Shown in pieces: positions 40,270 through 51,407 of a DNA stretch of 64,000 bases. Each line of letters starts with the position of its first letter. Positions within the stretch are counted from its first letter, which is position 1. This DNA is from Paludibacter sp. (GTDB lineage: Bacteria > Bacteroidota > Bacteroidia > Bacteroidales > Paludibacteraceae): NCBI GenBank assembly GCA_027450045.1, contig DAIDKM010000002.1:34791-98790 (forward strand), in the 5' to 3' direction. Position numbers and translations under genes: made by a program. The notes beneath the pieces were generated by a model, which saw only the letters and a list, made by a program, of their open reading frames with translations, was not told the DNA's origin and ran no database searches.

Positions 40270-40884
40270 ATGTCAACAAAAAACATACTCGTAGTTTTAG
40301 CGTTCATAATAACAACCACGCTAACAGCGCAATCTCATTATGCGTTTGGCCCCATTGTGGGCGTTAATAGGGCATCGCTGACAAATACGACAGGCGCAAC
40401 CCCGCGATACGGAATGACATTTGGACTATTTTCCGACTATCGCTTCTCTCAACTTATCGGATTTGAACCCGAAGTGGATTATTCTATGCAGGGAGCCTAC
40501 AAAGGCGCAGAATATATCAGAACCAATTATCTGAATGTACCCCTGATGGCAAAACTCTTTTTGACCGACAATTTCAACGTGCAATTGGGACCACAATTCG
40601 CTTTTTGCTTAAATGCCAAAGGGTATGCCACAGATGCAAACGGAACGCCTTATGACATTGAAACGATTTCGGATGTAAACCCTTTTGATATTGATATGGT
40701 GGTAGGTATTGGCTATGAACTTCCCAAAGGAATCATGTTGCAAGCCCGCTATTTTATGGGAACATTAGGCGTTGACAAACGAGGCACCCTTTTAAACAAT
40801 CTCTCAGGCACACAAATAACCACTCAAACATGGCCTCATAACCTTAACAACGTATTTCAAGTGCTGTTAGGCTGGAAATTTTAA
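40270..40884 (+). CDS. Outer-membrane beta-barrel (porin family, PorT-like fold) protein
   Basis: The ATG at 40270 gives a signal peptide ending at TTTLTAQ and a 204-residue protein. The mature part is an eight-strand type barrel: FGPIVGVNRASL, GMTFGLFSDYRFS, GFEPEVDYSMQGA, YLNVPLMAKLF, NVQLGPQFAFCL, MVVGIGYELPKGIMLQARYF and a terminal VFQVLLGWKF with aromatic end. This is the OMP_b-brl_2 pattern, often labelled PorT family. Whether it acts in the T9SS like PorT is not shown by the sequence. It lies upstream of the PorW/SprE-like gene but is separated from it by a terminator. Confidence 0.85.
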   Translation: MSTKNILVVLAFIITTTLTAQSHYAFGPIVGVNRASLTNTTGATPRYGMTFGLFSDYRFSQLIGFEPEVDYSMQGAYKGAEYIRTNYLNVPLMAKLFLTDNFNVQLGPQFAFCLNAKGYATDANGTPYDIETISDVNPFDIDMVVGIGYELPKGIMLQARYFMGTLGVDKRGTLLNNLSGTQITTQTWPHNLNNVFQVLLGWKF

Positions 40885-40915
40885 TCTCCCACAATACACT
40901 CACGTATTACCTCAT

Positions 40916-40947
40916 AAAGACCTGTCCCAACAAGGCAGGTCTTTTTT
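40916..40947 (+). terminator. Terminator after the porin-family gene
   Basis: AAAGACCTG (40916-40924) pairs with CAGGTCTTT starting at 40936, with a T7 run at the end; it lies 32 bp past the stop codon. Confidence 0.85.
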
Positions 40948-41200
40948 TATGCCCCAAATTAATCGGTTCAATGGTTTGTCAAAGCTGAGCAAACTGGTTT
41001 TATAACAACCTGCACCGATCTCTTAGCCAGGTTCTCCAATCATCCATTTACCCCGCATTATCAACACGCAAAACTCATAACCAAAATAATGCTCATTGTC
41101 CTCCCTTCCTCAACGATATACTTTTTCTTCGTAGTTCCATAGCTCTGTAGTCGTAGCTTATTTCATGTATATACGAAGTAAACGCATAAAAATAACATAC

Positions 41201-41285
41201 ATAACACATAGATAAAACATATCTATTTAAATAAGTATTATCACTGTATTAGATATGTATTATATATGTTTTATCTATGTATTAT
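41201..41285. repeat. Long AT-rich inverted repeat
   Basis: The 22-bp arm at 41201-41222 matches the reverse complement of 41264-41285 at 21 of 22 positions. A nested perfect 8-bp pair (CATATCTA at 41218-41225 with TAGATATG at 41250-41257) competes with it. The stretch from about 41160 to 41290 is rich in ATAACA, ATACAT and TATCTATG-like words. The rest of the 486-bp region between the terminator and the next gene holds no gene that I can support. Confidence 0.75.
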
Positions 41286-41404
41286 CATATGACAAGCAAC
41301 GAAAGGAATACGAAGCAACGCCGATGCAATCCAATAACATCATCTCTTATCACGCCCAACATGATCAAAAACAAACAGACAGTGCTTGTGAAAATGATTT
41401 TTCG

Positions 41405-41412
41405 TACATTTG
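41405..41412 (+). promoter_or_regulatory. Putative -7 box for porW/sprE
   Basis: TACATTTG lies 22 bp before the ATG at 41435. A TTG at 41386-41388 is somewhat close (16 bases) for the usual -33 spacing. Confidence 0.5.
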
Positions 41413-41434
41413 TACCATCAAGTAACGAACACTC

Positions 41435-44212
41435 ATGAAGTCGCATTCCCACTCCTCCGTTTTCTACGGGTTGCTCCTTATACTCCTTTCGGGTTGCAGC
41501 ACCACCCAAAACACCTGGCTAACGCGAGATACGAATGCTTTTGCGACACGATACAATATCTATTTCAACGCTTATCAAAGTTTTCTGACAGGAGTGGGCA
41601 AAATTGACGATGCACAAAAAGATAATTATTCACATCTCATTCCAATGTTTCCAATCAGCATTCATGAGAATGCTAACGCCGGAGCATCGGACATGGACGT
41701 TACGATCGAGAAGTGCAGGAAGGCTATCAAGATGCACAGCATCAAAGTAAAACCTCAACGTAATTATACAAAAGGGAAAGACCCCGCATATATTGCCTTT
41801 ATGAATCAAGAGGAATACAATCCGATGGTAATTCAATCGTGGTTGCTTTTGGCCAAAGCGGAATTTTACAAAGCAGATTTCATGAATGCCATCGGGACTT
41901 ACACCTACATTGCCGCCCACTTTGGGAAAGATGCCGAAGTAATGAATGAGACCCAAATTGGCAAAGCGCGTTGTTTCATGGAAATGGGATGGCTCTATGA
42001 AGCCGAAGATGCGCTCAACAAAGTGACATCCAACAATGTAAACAGCAAAAGCAATGAATTGTTTGCCGAAGCCAAAGCAGACCTTTTGATTAAAGAGAAC
42101 AAAATAACCGAAGCTATGCCGTTTCTTTCCATGGCCATTGACCATGCAGACAACGAATACTTAAAGCGCCGTTTCCTGTTCTTATTAGGTCAATTAGGAT
42201 TGAAAACTAACGATTTCCAAACAGCTTACACAGCCTTTACAAGAGTTATTCAATCAAGCCCTCCTTACGAAATGGAGTTCGCCGCGCGTCTTCTTCGCGC
42301 TCAGTCGGCTGATCAAAGTGAACAAAAGAGGGAAATCGACGAGCTTAACGCTATGCTTCGTTCTCCCAAAAACAAATCGTATTCAGATCAGATCTATGTA
42401 GCTTTAGGCAATATTTATTCCAATGATAATGAGCAGGAAAAGGCAATCGATTGTTATCAGAAAGCCATTAAACATGCACGCTCAGATTCGCAAAACAAAG
42501 CAGCGGCATACGTCAAATTAGGCGATCTCTTTTTTATTCAAAAGGAATATTTCAAGGCACAACCCAACTACGATGCAGCCTCAAAATTAATAAAACAAGA
42601 AGATGCAAGTTTTGATCGCGTTCGTACCCGCTCGACCATTCTGAACCAGTTAGCAACCTATCACACCGATATTCAACTTCAAGACAGTTTGCAATACCTC
42701 GCAAAGCTACCCGATAAAGAGAGAATGGCAGCTATCAATAACCTCATTGCCCAACAAAAAAAGGCAGCCGCAAACGCAGTCAAAGAAGCAGCCGCCGCAA
42801 AAAGACAAGCTGAAGTTGCCGCAGCGCAAGGTGGATTTCTGTCCGACGGAGGCACACCGGCTTTTTCAACGCCTTCAACAAACAGTAATAACAAAAGCTG
42901 GTATTTCTACAATCCAGTAGCCGTGGCAACAGGGAAGGAGCAGTTTCAATCACAGTGGGGCGATCGCTCATTGAGTGATAACTGGAGACTAAACGACAAG
43001 ACAGACCTTGCTGCAAATCCGGTTGCGGCAGCTCTTGCAACTACGTCGGATACCTCACAACAAACTACAGCCAAACAAAACACGCCGGCTTTCTATTTAG
43101 CCCAATTGCCGCTCACCACTACAGCCATGCACGCTTCCAATCAACAAATCGGGAATGATTTGCTACACATGGGATTCATATACGAAACACGCCTCAACGA
43201 TCTGCCGATGGCAATTAAAACGTACGAGGAATTAGCGCGGCGATTCCCTGCCGACAGTGCGTGGATTGATGGATATTATGCACTGTACCTTTTGTATGCG
43301 CAGCGGGGTGATTCGATCAAAGCTTCTCAATACAAATCGTTTATTATCAATAATTTCAAAGACACGAAATATGCTTTGCAATTGATGCATCCCGAATATG
43401 CACAAGAACAAATTCAAGAGAATGCACAACAAGACTCACTCTATGAAGCCACTTTCAAATTCTATCTTGACGGTGATTTTTCGACTGCTATCGACAACGT
43501 TGCCTTGGCAAGAAAGAAATATCCATTCTCTAACTTAATGCCAAAGTTTGACTTAATCAACGCCATCAGTTTAGGAAAAACAGGCAATGTGGAAGGCATG
43601 AAAAGCGCACTTCATCAACTCATTAAAGAATACCCGACCAGCGATGTTTGTCCAACGGCAAAAGGCCTCATAGCCTTATTGGATCAAGGGAAAACAGTTC
43701 CCCAGGGCGGATCGTTCCGGAATTCATTTGCGCAAATTGCAAAGACAACAACCGCAACGTACGATTCGATCTCGTCTGCCTTTTCGCAATCCGACAACGG
43801 CAGGGAATTGCTGATGATAACTATTCCATCGGATTCAGTGAATATAAACAAGTTGCTTTATAAGATTGCAGCATTCAATTTCAACCATTTTGTCCTGAAA
43901 GATTTCGATTTGGAAATTCAGCGACAAGGCGTAAACATGCGATTCTTACTTGTTTCCGATTTCAACAATTTCAGTGACGCCATTTATTATGAACAGTTGC
44001 TGCATGACGACACGACGATTAAAGATGCTCTCAACAAGGTAGATGCTCATATGTGGATTATAACCGACGACAACCTCAAAAAGCTGCTCGGAGGAGGCAA
44101 TCTGAATGACTACATCCAATTTTACGAAACGAAACTCCTTCCGAAATTTTCCAATACCGGTAATTCAAATGCCACAAAAGGAAGCACCCAACAAAGTGTG
44201 ATTTTACATTGA
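41435..44212 (+). CDS. porW: T9SS-associated TPR lipoprotein PorW/SprE
   Basis: A 925-residue lipoprotein with signal MKSHSHSSVFYGLLLILLSGC (lipobox LLSGC). The first mature residues, STTQNTWLTRDTNAFATRYNIYFN, fit the start of PorW/SprE proteins, in which a short Thr/Asn segment precedes a conserved TRYNIYFN-type block. Several TPR units follow (for example ALGNIYSNDNEQEKAIDCYQ and YVKLGDLFFIQKEYFKAQPNY), then an Ala/Lys-rich coil near residues 420-470, more TPRs, and a C-terminal domain (FNHFVLKDFDLEIQRQGVNM). PorW/SprE is required for type IX secretion in Porphyromonas and Flavobacterium. It is monocistronic here, with a likely promoter box just upstream. Confidence 0.85.
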   Translation: MKSHSHSSVFYGLLLILLSGCSTTQNTWLTRDTNAFATRYNIYFNAYQSFLTGVGKIDDAQKDNYSHLIPMFPISIHENANAGASDMDVTIEKCRKAIKMHSIKVKPQRNYTKGKDPAYIAFMNQEEYNPMVIQSWLLLAKAEFYKADFMNAIGTYTYIAAHFGKDAEVMNETQIGKARCFMEMGWLYEAEDALNKVTSNNVNSKSNELFAEAKADLLIKENKITEAMPFLSMAIDHADNEYLKRRFLFLLGQLGLKTNDFQTAYTAFTRVIQSSPPYEMEFAARLLRAQSADQSEQKREIDELNAMLRSPKNKSYSDQIYVALGNIYSNDNEQEKAIDCYQKAIKHARSDSQNKAAAYVKLGDLFFIQKEYFKAQPNYDAASKLIKQEDASFDRVRTRSTILNQLATYHTDIQLQDSLQYLAKLPDKERMAAINNLIAQQKKAAANAVKEAAAAKRQAEVAAAQGGFLSDGGTPAFSTPSTNSNNKSWYFYNPVAVATGKEQFQSQWGDRSLSDNWRLNDKTDLAANPVAAALATTSDTSQQTTAKQNTPAFYLAQLPLTTTAMHASNQQIGNDLLHMGFIYETRLNDLPMAIKTYEELARRFPADSAWIDGYYALYLLYAQRGDSIKASQYKSFIINNFKDTKYALQLMHPEYAQEQIQENAQQDSLYEATFKFYLDGDFSTAIDNVALARKKYPFSNLMPKFDLINAISLGKTGNVEGMKSALHQLIKEYPTSDVCPTAKGLIALLDQGKTVPQGGSFRNSFAQIAKTTTATYDSISSAFSQSDNGRELLMITIPSDSVNINKLLYKIAAFNFNHFVLKDFDLEIQRQGVNMRFLLVSDFNNFSDAIYYEQLLHDDTTIKDALNKVDAHMWIITDDNLKKLLGGGNLNDYIQFYETKLLPKFSNTGNSNATKGSTQQSVILH

Positions 44213-44267
44213 TAACCAAAGGGGTTCAAACAATAGCTATTTAGACCACTAACAAATATTACTGCGA

Positions 44268-44903
44268 ATGAAAATCGAATCATTTGTTTTCAATCCATTT
44301 ATGGAAAACACCTATCTTGCTTACGACGAGACTCTTGAATGCGTAATCATTGATGCAGGGTGCTTAACCGAGAAAGAACGGGAAAAATTACGACACGCCA
44401 TTGAAGAGAAAAAACTGATAGTAAAACATGTCATCAATACGCACTTGCATTTAGATCATGTCTTTGGCAACGGATTTGTATTTCGCACCTTCGGCGTTGA
44501 ACCAGAAGCCCATGCAGCAGATGAATTTTTGCTCGATCAATTACCTGCTCAGTCAGCAGTTTTCGGAGTTCCATTCAACGAGAAGCCACAGCCTATCGGC
44601 CACTATCTGACTGATGAAGATGTCATTTCTTTCGGTCACTGCACGCTCAAAGCCATTCACGTACCCGGTCATTCACCCGGGAGTTTGTGTTTTTATGATG
44701 ACAAAGATCACGTTTTGTTTGCCGGTGACGTTTTATTTCATGGAAGTATCGGGAGAACCGATTTGCCAAAAGGGAATTTCGATCAATTGATTACAGGCAT
44801 TCAAAAACGCTTACTCACATTACCTGATAACACGTTGGTTTACACCGGACATGGAGAAAGCACCACCATAGGTCTCGAAAAAAGAGAAAATCCATACTTG
44901 TAG
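44268..44903 (+). CDS. MBL-fold metallohydrolase (glyoxalase II-like)
   Basis: A 211-residue metallo-beta-lactamase-fold enzyme. The metal motif is NTHLHLDHVFGN (HxHxDH), with later ligands in HVPGHSPGSLCFY, FAGDVLFHGSIGRTD and the final YTGHGESTTIG. Length and motif order match the short glyoxalase II-like hydrolases common in bacteria, which lack the C-terminal helical glutathione domain. The substrate is therefore uncertain (a thioester is likely). It is followed by miaA 29 bp later on the same strand. Confidence 0.92.
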   Translation: MKIESFVFNPFMENTYLAYDETLECVIIDAGCLTEKEREKLRHAIEEKKLIVKHVINTHLHLDHVFGNGFVFRTFGVEPEAHAADEFLLDQLPAQSAVFGVPFNEKPQPIGHYLTDEDVISFGHCTLKAIHVPGHSPGSLCFYDDKDHVLFAGDVLFHGSIGRTDLPKGNFDQLITGIQKRLLTLPDNTLVYTGHGESTTIGLEKRENPYL

Positions 44904-44932
44904 CCAAACGCTAAATTAGCGATTTCAAAACA

Positions 44933-45850
44933 ATGGCATTCTATAATTTGCTGACCATTTTAGGGCCTACCGCTTGCGGGAAGACAACACTCGCCGCAAA
45001 TGCAGCATTAGCATTACAGGGAGAAATCATCAGCGCCGATTCGCGACAAGTGTATCGCGGTATGAACATTGGTACCGGCAAAGACCTTTGCGAATATACT
45101 ATAAACGGGAAACCCATTCAAACTCATTTGATTGACATCGTTGATGCCGGATACCAATACAATGTGTACGAGTTTCAACGTGATTTTGTTGCCGCATTCA
45201 ACGAAATAACCGATCGAGGTAACCTTCCGATTCTCTGTGGCGGAACAGGATTATACCTTGAAACCGCCCTTCAAGGATACAGAATGCAAGAGGTGCCGGA
45301 AAACCCGGATTTACGAGAACAACTCGCAAACAAAACCTTAACTGAATTGGAATTCATCCTGCAAACATACAAACAACTCCACAATAACACCGATGTCGAC
45401 ACGCCAAAACGCGCTATCAGAGCAATCGAAATTGCCGAATATTACCAACATAACCCCGAAAGAGAAAAAGCAACCTATCCAACGCTTCATCCTCTGATTG
45501 TCGGGCTTGACATTAATCGGGAAGAACGGCGTCGCAGGATAACACAACGTCTCGAACAACGTTTGCAAGAAGGATTGGTTGATGAGGTTCGTTCCTTATT
45601 GGAAAAAGGACTTTCACCGGAATCGCTCATTTATTACGGGCTTGAATATAAATATGTGACTTTGTATTTGACGAATATTTTAACCTACGAACAGATGGTT
45701 GAACAACTCGAAATCGCAATTCATCAATTCGCAAAACGACAAATGACATGGTTTCGGGGAATGGAACGCCGAGGAATCCCTATTCATTGGGTTGATGCGA
45801 TGTGGACTCTCGAAAAAAAGTTAGACACGCTTGCCCAATTATTCACATAA
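44933..45850 (+). CDS. miaA: tRNA dimethylallyltransferase
   Basis: MiaA isopentenylates A37 of tRNAs reading UNN codons. The 305-residue protein has the P-loop GPTACGKTT at 11-19, the substrate segment IISADSRQVYRGMNIGTGK, HLIDIVDAG followed by NVYEFQRDF, CGGTGLYLETAL, and the C-terminal FAKRQMTWFRGM motif. HLIDIVDAGYQYNVYEF differs slightly from the more common HLIDILDP form, a variant seen in the second MiaA of Bacteroidota. A paralogue elsewhere in the genome is possible. Gene spacing suggests co-transcription with the upstream MBL gene. Confidence 0.93.
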   Translation: MAFYNLLTILGPTACGKTTLAANAALALQGEIISADSRQVYRGMNIGTGKDLCEYTINGKPIQTHLIDIVDAGYQYNVYEFQRDFVAAFNEITDRGNLPILCGGTGLYLETALQGYRMQEVPENPDLREQLANKTLTELEFILQTYKQLHNNTDVDTPKRAIRAIEIAEYYQHNPEREKATYPTLHPLIVGLDINREERRRRITQRLEQRLQEGLVDEVRSLLEKGLSPESLIYYGLEYKYVTLYLTNILTYEQMVEQLEIAIHQFAKRQMTWFRGMERRGIPIHWVDAMWTLEKKLDTLAQLFT

Positions 45851-45912
45851 TCGACTAAATAACTGATTTTGTACTCAATAACATTGGAGAGAGACATTTC
45901 TTCATCCGTTAG

Positions 45913-47610
<1,698 letters not shown>

Positions 47611-47646
47611 TATTGCATTGCACTAATTTATAGCAACCACATACTT

Positions 47647-49560
47647 ATGGATAGAAATACGATTTTAGGGTTTGTCTTCATTGCGTTGATTCTGATTGGA
47701 TTTTCATGGCTTAATCGCCCGTCGGAAAGCCAATTGGCATATCAAAAACACATCAATGACTCCATTGCTGCCATGCAAGTCACCAACAAGCAGATGGCAA
47801 CAACGAATGACAGCCTACAAACGGCACAGGGTGACTCGCTGCAACATAACGTAAGCGACACAGCACAAATCAGTGCAACCTTTGGACCATTTGCTCCTTC
47901 TGCAGAAGGTCAAGAGCATTTTTACACCATTGAAAATAAAGTCATCAAAATAACTATCAGTAACAAGGGAGGTCGTATTGTATCTGCCGTTTTGAGAGAT
48001 TATCATTCGTATGACTCTTTGCCGGTAACACTTTTTGATGAAAAAGAGAGCGCATTCGGATTCACGTTTGCCACCAACAATAACCGTGTTCTGAACACGC
48101 AGAATCTTTATTTTGAGCCAATTGGTCTTGATACCACCGGCACAACAGTCATAACTAAGCCATTATCATTCACGATGCGTCTGCATGCTGAAAATGGCGC
48201 TTATTTGGACTATGTTTATACACTCCAACCAAATGATTATATGGTTCATTTGGAGTTGAAAGGCAATAACATGGCCTCAGTTGTCGCTTCAAACACTGAT
48301 CGGTTGGAACTCACATGGAACTCAAAAATCCGTCAACAAGAACTTGGCCGTAAGTTTGAAGCCCGTTACACCGGACTCTACTATAAATTTGTTGCTGCCG
48401 ATGTTGAAAACCTGAGTCCGTCGGGTGATCAAACGAAGACACCACCAAACATGATTCAATGGGTTGCGTTCAAAGATCAGTTTTTCAGCTCTGTTTTGAT
48501 AGCCGACAAATCATTCTTTTCCACAACATTAGAAAGCAAGGCCCAAGAAAATGACTCTTCTCATTACATGATGAGTTGTAAAACGGATATGTATGTCAAT
48601 TACAATCCGAAAAACGCATCTGGACCAGGATTTCGCTTTTATTTCGGGCCAAACAAATATCCGCTGCTTGCATCGTTTGATCATGGCATACCAAGCGATC
48701 AGAAATTACAGCTGACTAAACTGATTCCACTTGGGTGGGGTATTTTTGGTTGGGTCAACCGATATGCCATTATTCCAATGTTCGACTTCTTTGGGAGTTT
48801 TATTTTAAGCTATGGCATCATCATCTTATTGATGACGTTGGTAATCAAATTAGTACTCTTCCCGCTCACTTACAAGTCGTATGTATCTTCGGCAAAAATG
48901 CGGGTTTTGAAACCTCAAATTGATGCTATCAACGAAAAGATACCTGCAGATAAAGCAATGGAACGCCAAAAAGCGACCATGGATTTGTATAAAAAAGTGG
49001 GAGTCAGTCCTATGAGTGGTTGTTTACCCATGCTGCTACAGTTGCCTATTTTGATTGCCATGTTCAACTTTTTCCCATCGTCCATTGAGCTGAGGCATCA
49101 GGCATTTTTGTGGGCAAAGGATTTATCATCGTACGATGCCGTGATTACATGGCAAGCGCACATTCCTATCATAACGCAATATTTCGGGAACCATATCAGT
49201 CTGTTTTGCTTGTTGATGACCATTGTGAGTTTTATTTACACAAAAGTCAACATGTCCACCCAAATGCAAAGCAGTCAACAAATTCCGGGTATGAATATGT
49301 TGATGTATTTCACGCCTATTTTGATGTGGTTCTGGTTCAACGATTATGCTTCAGGATTAAGCTACTACTATTTCGTATCGACTTTAATTACCATTTTGCA
49401 AACATACGCTATTCGTTATTTCGTGGATGAGAAAAAACTTTTGGCTCAACTCGAAGCAAACAAGAAAAAACCGGCGAAAAAGAAAAGTGGGTTCTTAGAT
49501 CGGTTGGAAAAAATGCAACGCGAACAAGTGCAAAACGCATCAGGTAAGAAGAAAAAATAA
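47647..49560 (+). CDS. yidC: Membrane protein insertase YidC
   Basis: A 637-residue inner-membrane protein. TM1 is at residues 5-22 (ILGFVFIALILIGFSWL), followed by a large periplasmic beta-sandwich domain (about 85-370) and the conserved C-terminal insertase core of five TM segments starting near FDFFGSFILSYGIIILLMTLVIKLVLFPLTYKSY, with the hydrophilic-groove Arg/Lys-rich helices (YVSSAKMRVLKPQ) and GCLPMLLQLPILIAMFNFF. The C-terminal tail is very basic (KKKPAKKKSG), as expected for ribosome contact. It inserts membrane proteins alone or with SecYEG. It sits between pyrG and lpxB. Confidence 0.97.
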   Translation: MDRNTILGFVFIALILIGFSWLNRPSESQLAYQKHINDSIAAMQVTNKQMATTNDSLQTAQGDSLQHNVSDTAQISATFGPFAPSAEGQEHFYTIENKVIKITISNKGGRIVSAVLRDYHSYDSLPVTLFDEKESAFGFTFATNNNRVLNTQNLYFEPIGLDTTGTTVITKPLSFTMRLHAENGAYLDYVYTLQPNDYMVHLELKGNNMASVVASNTDRLELTWNSKIRQQELGRKFEARYTGLYYKFVAADVENLSPSGDQTKTPPNMIQWVAFKDQFFSSVLIADKSFFSTTLESKAQENDSSHYMMSCKTDMYVNYNPKNASGPGFRFYFGPNKYPLLASFDHGIPSDQKLQLTKLIPLGWGIFGWVNRYAIIPMFDFFGSFILSYGIIILLMTLVIKLVLFPLTYKSYVSSAKMRVLKPQIDAINEKIPADKAMERQKATMDLYKKVGVSPMSGCLPMLLQLPILIAMFNFFPSSIELRHQAFLWAKDLSSYDAVITWQAHIPIITQYFGNHISLFCLLMTIVSFIYTKVNMSTQMQSSQQIPGMNMLMYFTPILMWFWFNDYASGLSYYYFVSTLITILQTYAIRYFVDEKKLLAQLEANKKKPAKKKSGFLDRLEKMQREQVQNASGKKKK

Positions 49561-49602
49561 GCGGAGTCGTCTCCTCTCATTTGTAACAAACACGGAGGAA
49601 AG

Positions 49603-50766
49603 ATGAAGTACTTTATCATAGCCGGCGAAGCGTCAGGTGATCTACATGGATCGCACCTGATGCACGCTTTGAAAAAAGCGGATCCCAACGCGGAATTTCG
49701 TTTCTTGGGAGGCGATTTGATGCGTGCCGAAGCTGGAGAGCCAATCATTCACCTCCGACAGATGGCATTCATGGGATTTATTCCCATTTTGCTGCATCTC
49801 AGAACTATTTTAGGCAACCTTGCCAAGACAAAAAAAGCCATTCAAACATTTGCCCCCGATGTATTAATCTTGATCGATTATCCAAGTTTCAATTTGCGGA
49901 TGGCTCGTTTTGCCAAAACAAAAGTTGGATTGCCTGTCATTTATTACATTTCTCCAAAATTATGGGCGTGGAAAGAATATCGCATCAAAGAGATCAAACA
50001 AAACATTGATGCCGTATTGTGTATTTTCCCTTTTGAAGTCGATTTCTATCATAAACATCACTATGACAACGTTTTTTATGTAGGGAATCCGTTGTTTGAT
50101 GCAGTGCCGGATGCTTCATCCGAAATCATTCCATTCAATGAGTTCGTGCTTCGTAATGATTTGGCTAAAAAACCCATCGTTGCTCTATTGGCCGGAAGCC
50201 GACAGAAAGAGATTCGCGACAACTTACCCCTGATGCTTTCTGTTTGTAATCAATTCTCTGAATATCAATTTGTGATAGCAGGAGCGCCGGGAATAGAACC
50301 CTCATACTACGAGCAGTTTTTATCAAACGAGATGTCTGTTAAACTCGTTTTCAATCAAACTTATGATTTATTGCAACAAGCTAAAGCGGCAATCGTTACA
50401 TCGGGCACAGCTACTTTAGAAACGGCGCTGTTAAATGTCCCTCAAATCGTTGTTTACCATTTGACGCCGGCACGACTAACTCCCATTTTAAGAAAATGGA
50501 TTATTCGTATTCCATACATATCGTTAGTCAACATTATTGCACAAAAGCAGGTGGTACTTGAACTTATTGGTTCTCAAGTGACGACGCAGCGTCTAGCCTA
50601 CGAACTAAATCAGCTATTAAACAACGATGATTATCGCGCCAGAATGCTCGACGAATACAAGCAGATTCAGGCTCAATTGGGAGAACGAGGAGCCTCTCGC
50701 ATAGCAGCGGAAACAATGCTTACCATTTTACACGATTTGCATCACCAAAGAACCGACACAACCTAA
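49603..50766 (+). CDS. lpxB: Lipid-A-disaccharide synthase
   Basis: LpxB joins UDP-2,3-diacylglucosamine with lipid X to form the lipid A disaccharide at the inner membrane. The 387-residue GT19 protein begins with the signature IIAGEASGDLHGSHL, followed by FLGGDLMRAEAG, DVLILIDYPSFNLRMA, YYISPKLWAWKEYRIKEIK and YVGNPLFDAVPD, and in the second half LLAGSRQKEIRDNLPLML and TSGTATLETALLNVPQIVVYH. All blocks expected for a functional enzyme are present. It starts 42 bp after yidC. Confidence 0.96.
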   Translation: MKYFIIAGEASGDLHGSHLMHALKKADPNAEFRFLGGDLMRAEAGEPIIHLRQMAFMGFIPILLHLRTILGNLAKTKKAIQTFAPDVLILIDYPSFNLRMARFAKTKVGLPVIYYISPKLWAWKEYRIKEIKQNIDAVLCIFPFEVDFYHKHHYDNVFYVGNPLFDAVPDASSEIIPFNEFVLRNDLAKKPIVALLAGSRQKEIRDNLPLMLSVCNQFSEYQFVIAGAPGIEPSYYEQFLSNEMSVKLVFNQTYDLLQQAKAAIVTSGTATLETALLNVPQIVVYHLTPARLTPILRKWIIRIPYISLVNIIAQKQVVLELIGSQVTTQRLAYELNQLLNNDDYRARMLDEYKQIQAQLGERGASRIAAETMLTILHDLHHQRTDTT

Positions 50767-50864
50767 CCCGTTCACTTTGTGACAGGAAGCACTCAAATTT
50801 TCAGGATACAACCGTTGCCGATGCAACGTTTTGAATTAAGAAATCATCTATACCAAACAAGTGC

Positions 50865-51407
50865 ATGTATAGCGCACAAGACGAAGCACAACTGATTAAC
50901 GATTGCCAACGGCAGATAGCTGCCGCTCAGCAACAGCTTTATGAAAGTTATGCTCGCAAAATGATGGGAGTATGTATGCGGTATGTCAATGATTATGAGA
51001 CAGCACGCGATTTATTACATGACGGCTTCATCAAGGTTTTTACGCACATCACATCCTTTCAAGGAGAAGGCTCATTTGAAGGATGGTTGCGCCGTGTTTT
51101 CGTCACAACGGCGCTTGAGTATCTTAGAAAAAACGATGTACTACGTGAGAGTTACGATATTTCGACAAATTACAATCTTCAAACAGAAGAAGAAACGATC
51201 ATTGAACGAATATCTGCTGATGAACTTCGCGCTATTATAGGAACGCTGCCAACGGGGTTCCGTACCGTGTTCAACTTATATGCAGTGGAAGGATACAGTC
51301 ATAAGGAAATAGGTAAATTGTTAGGCATTACTGAAAGCACCTCACGATCACAATTTGCACGAGCAAAGAACATTCTAAAACAAAAAATAGAAGCACATTA
51401 TGGCTAA
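50865..51407 (+). CDS. ECF-type RNA polymerase sigma-70 factor
   Basis: A 180-residue sigma factor. Region 2 covers about residues 15-85 (LYESYARKMMGVCMRYVNDYETARDLLHDGFIKVF with the region 2.4-type helix FEGWLRRVFVTTALEYLRK) and region 4 about 120-178 (LPTGFRTVFNLYAVEGYSHKEIGKLLGI, then SRSQFARAKNILKQKI). Region 3 is absent, which defines the ECF class. The downstream gene overlaps its stop codon (ATGGCTAA), so the two are translationally coupled. That protein has a cytoplasmic N-terminus and a single membrane segment, making it a candidate anti-sigma or sensor partner. Target promoters are unknown. Confidence 0.94.
   Translation: MYSAQDEAQLINDCQRQIAAAQQQLYESYARKMMGVCMRYVNDYETARDLLHDGFIKVFTHITSFQGEGSFEGWLRRVFVTTALEYLRKNDVLRESYDISTNYNLQTEEETIIERISADELRAIIGTLPTGFRTVFNLYAVEGYSHKEIGKLLGITESTSRSQFARAKNILKQKIEAHYG

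Noticed and set aside
41630..42145. A 171-codon open frame on the minus strand inside porW/sprE
   Set aside because: It is wholly antisense to a well-supported TPR lipoprotein, has no family resemblance and no plausible promoter. It is a shadow of the opposite frame.
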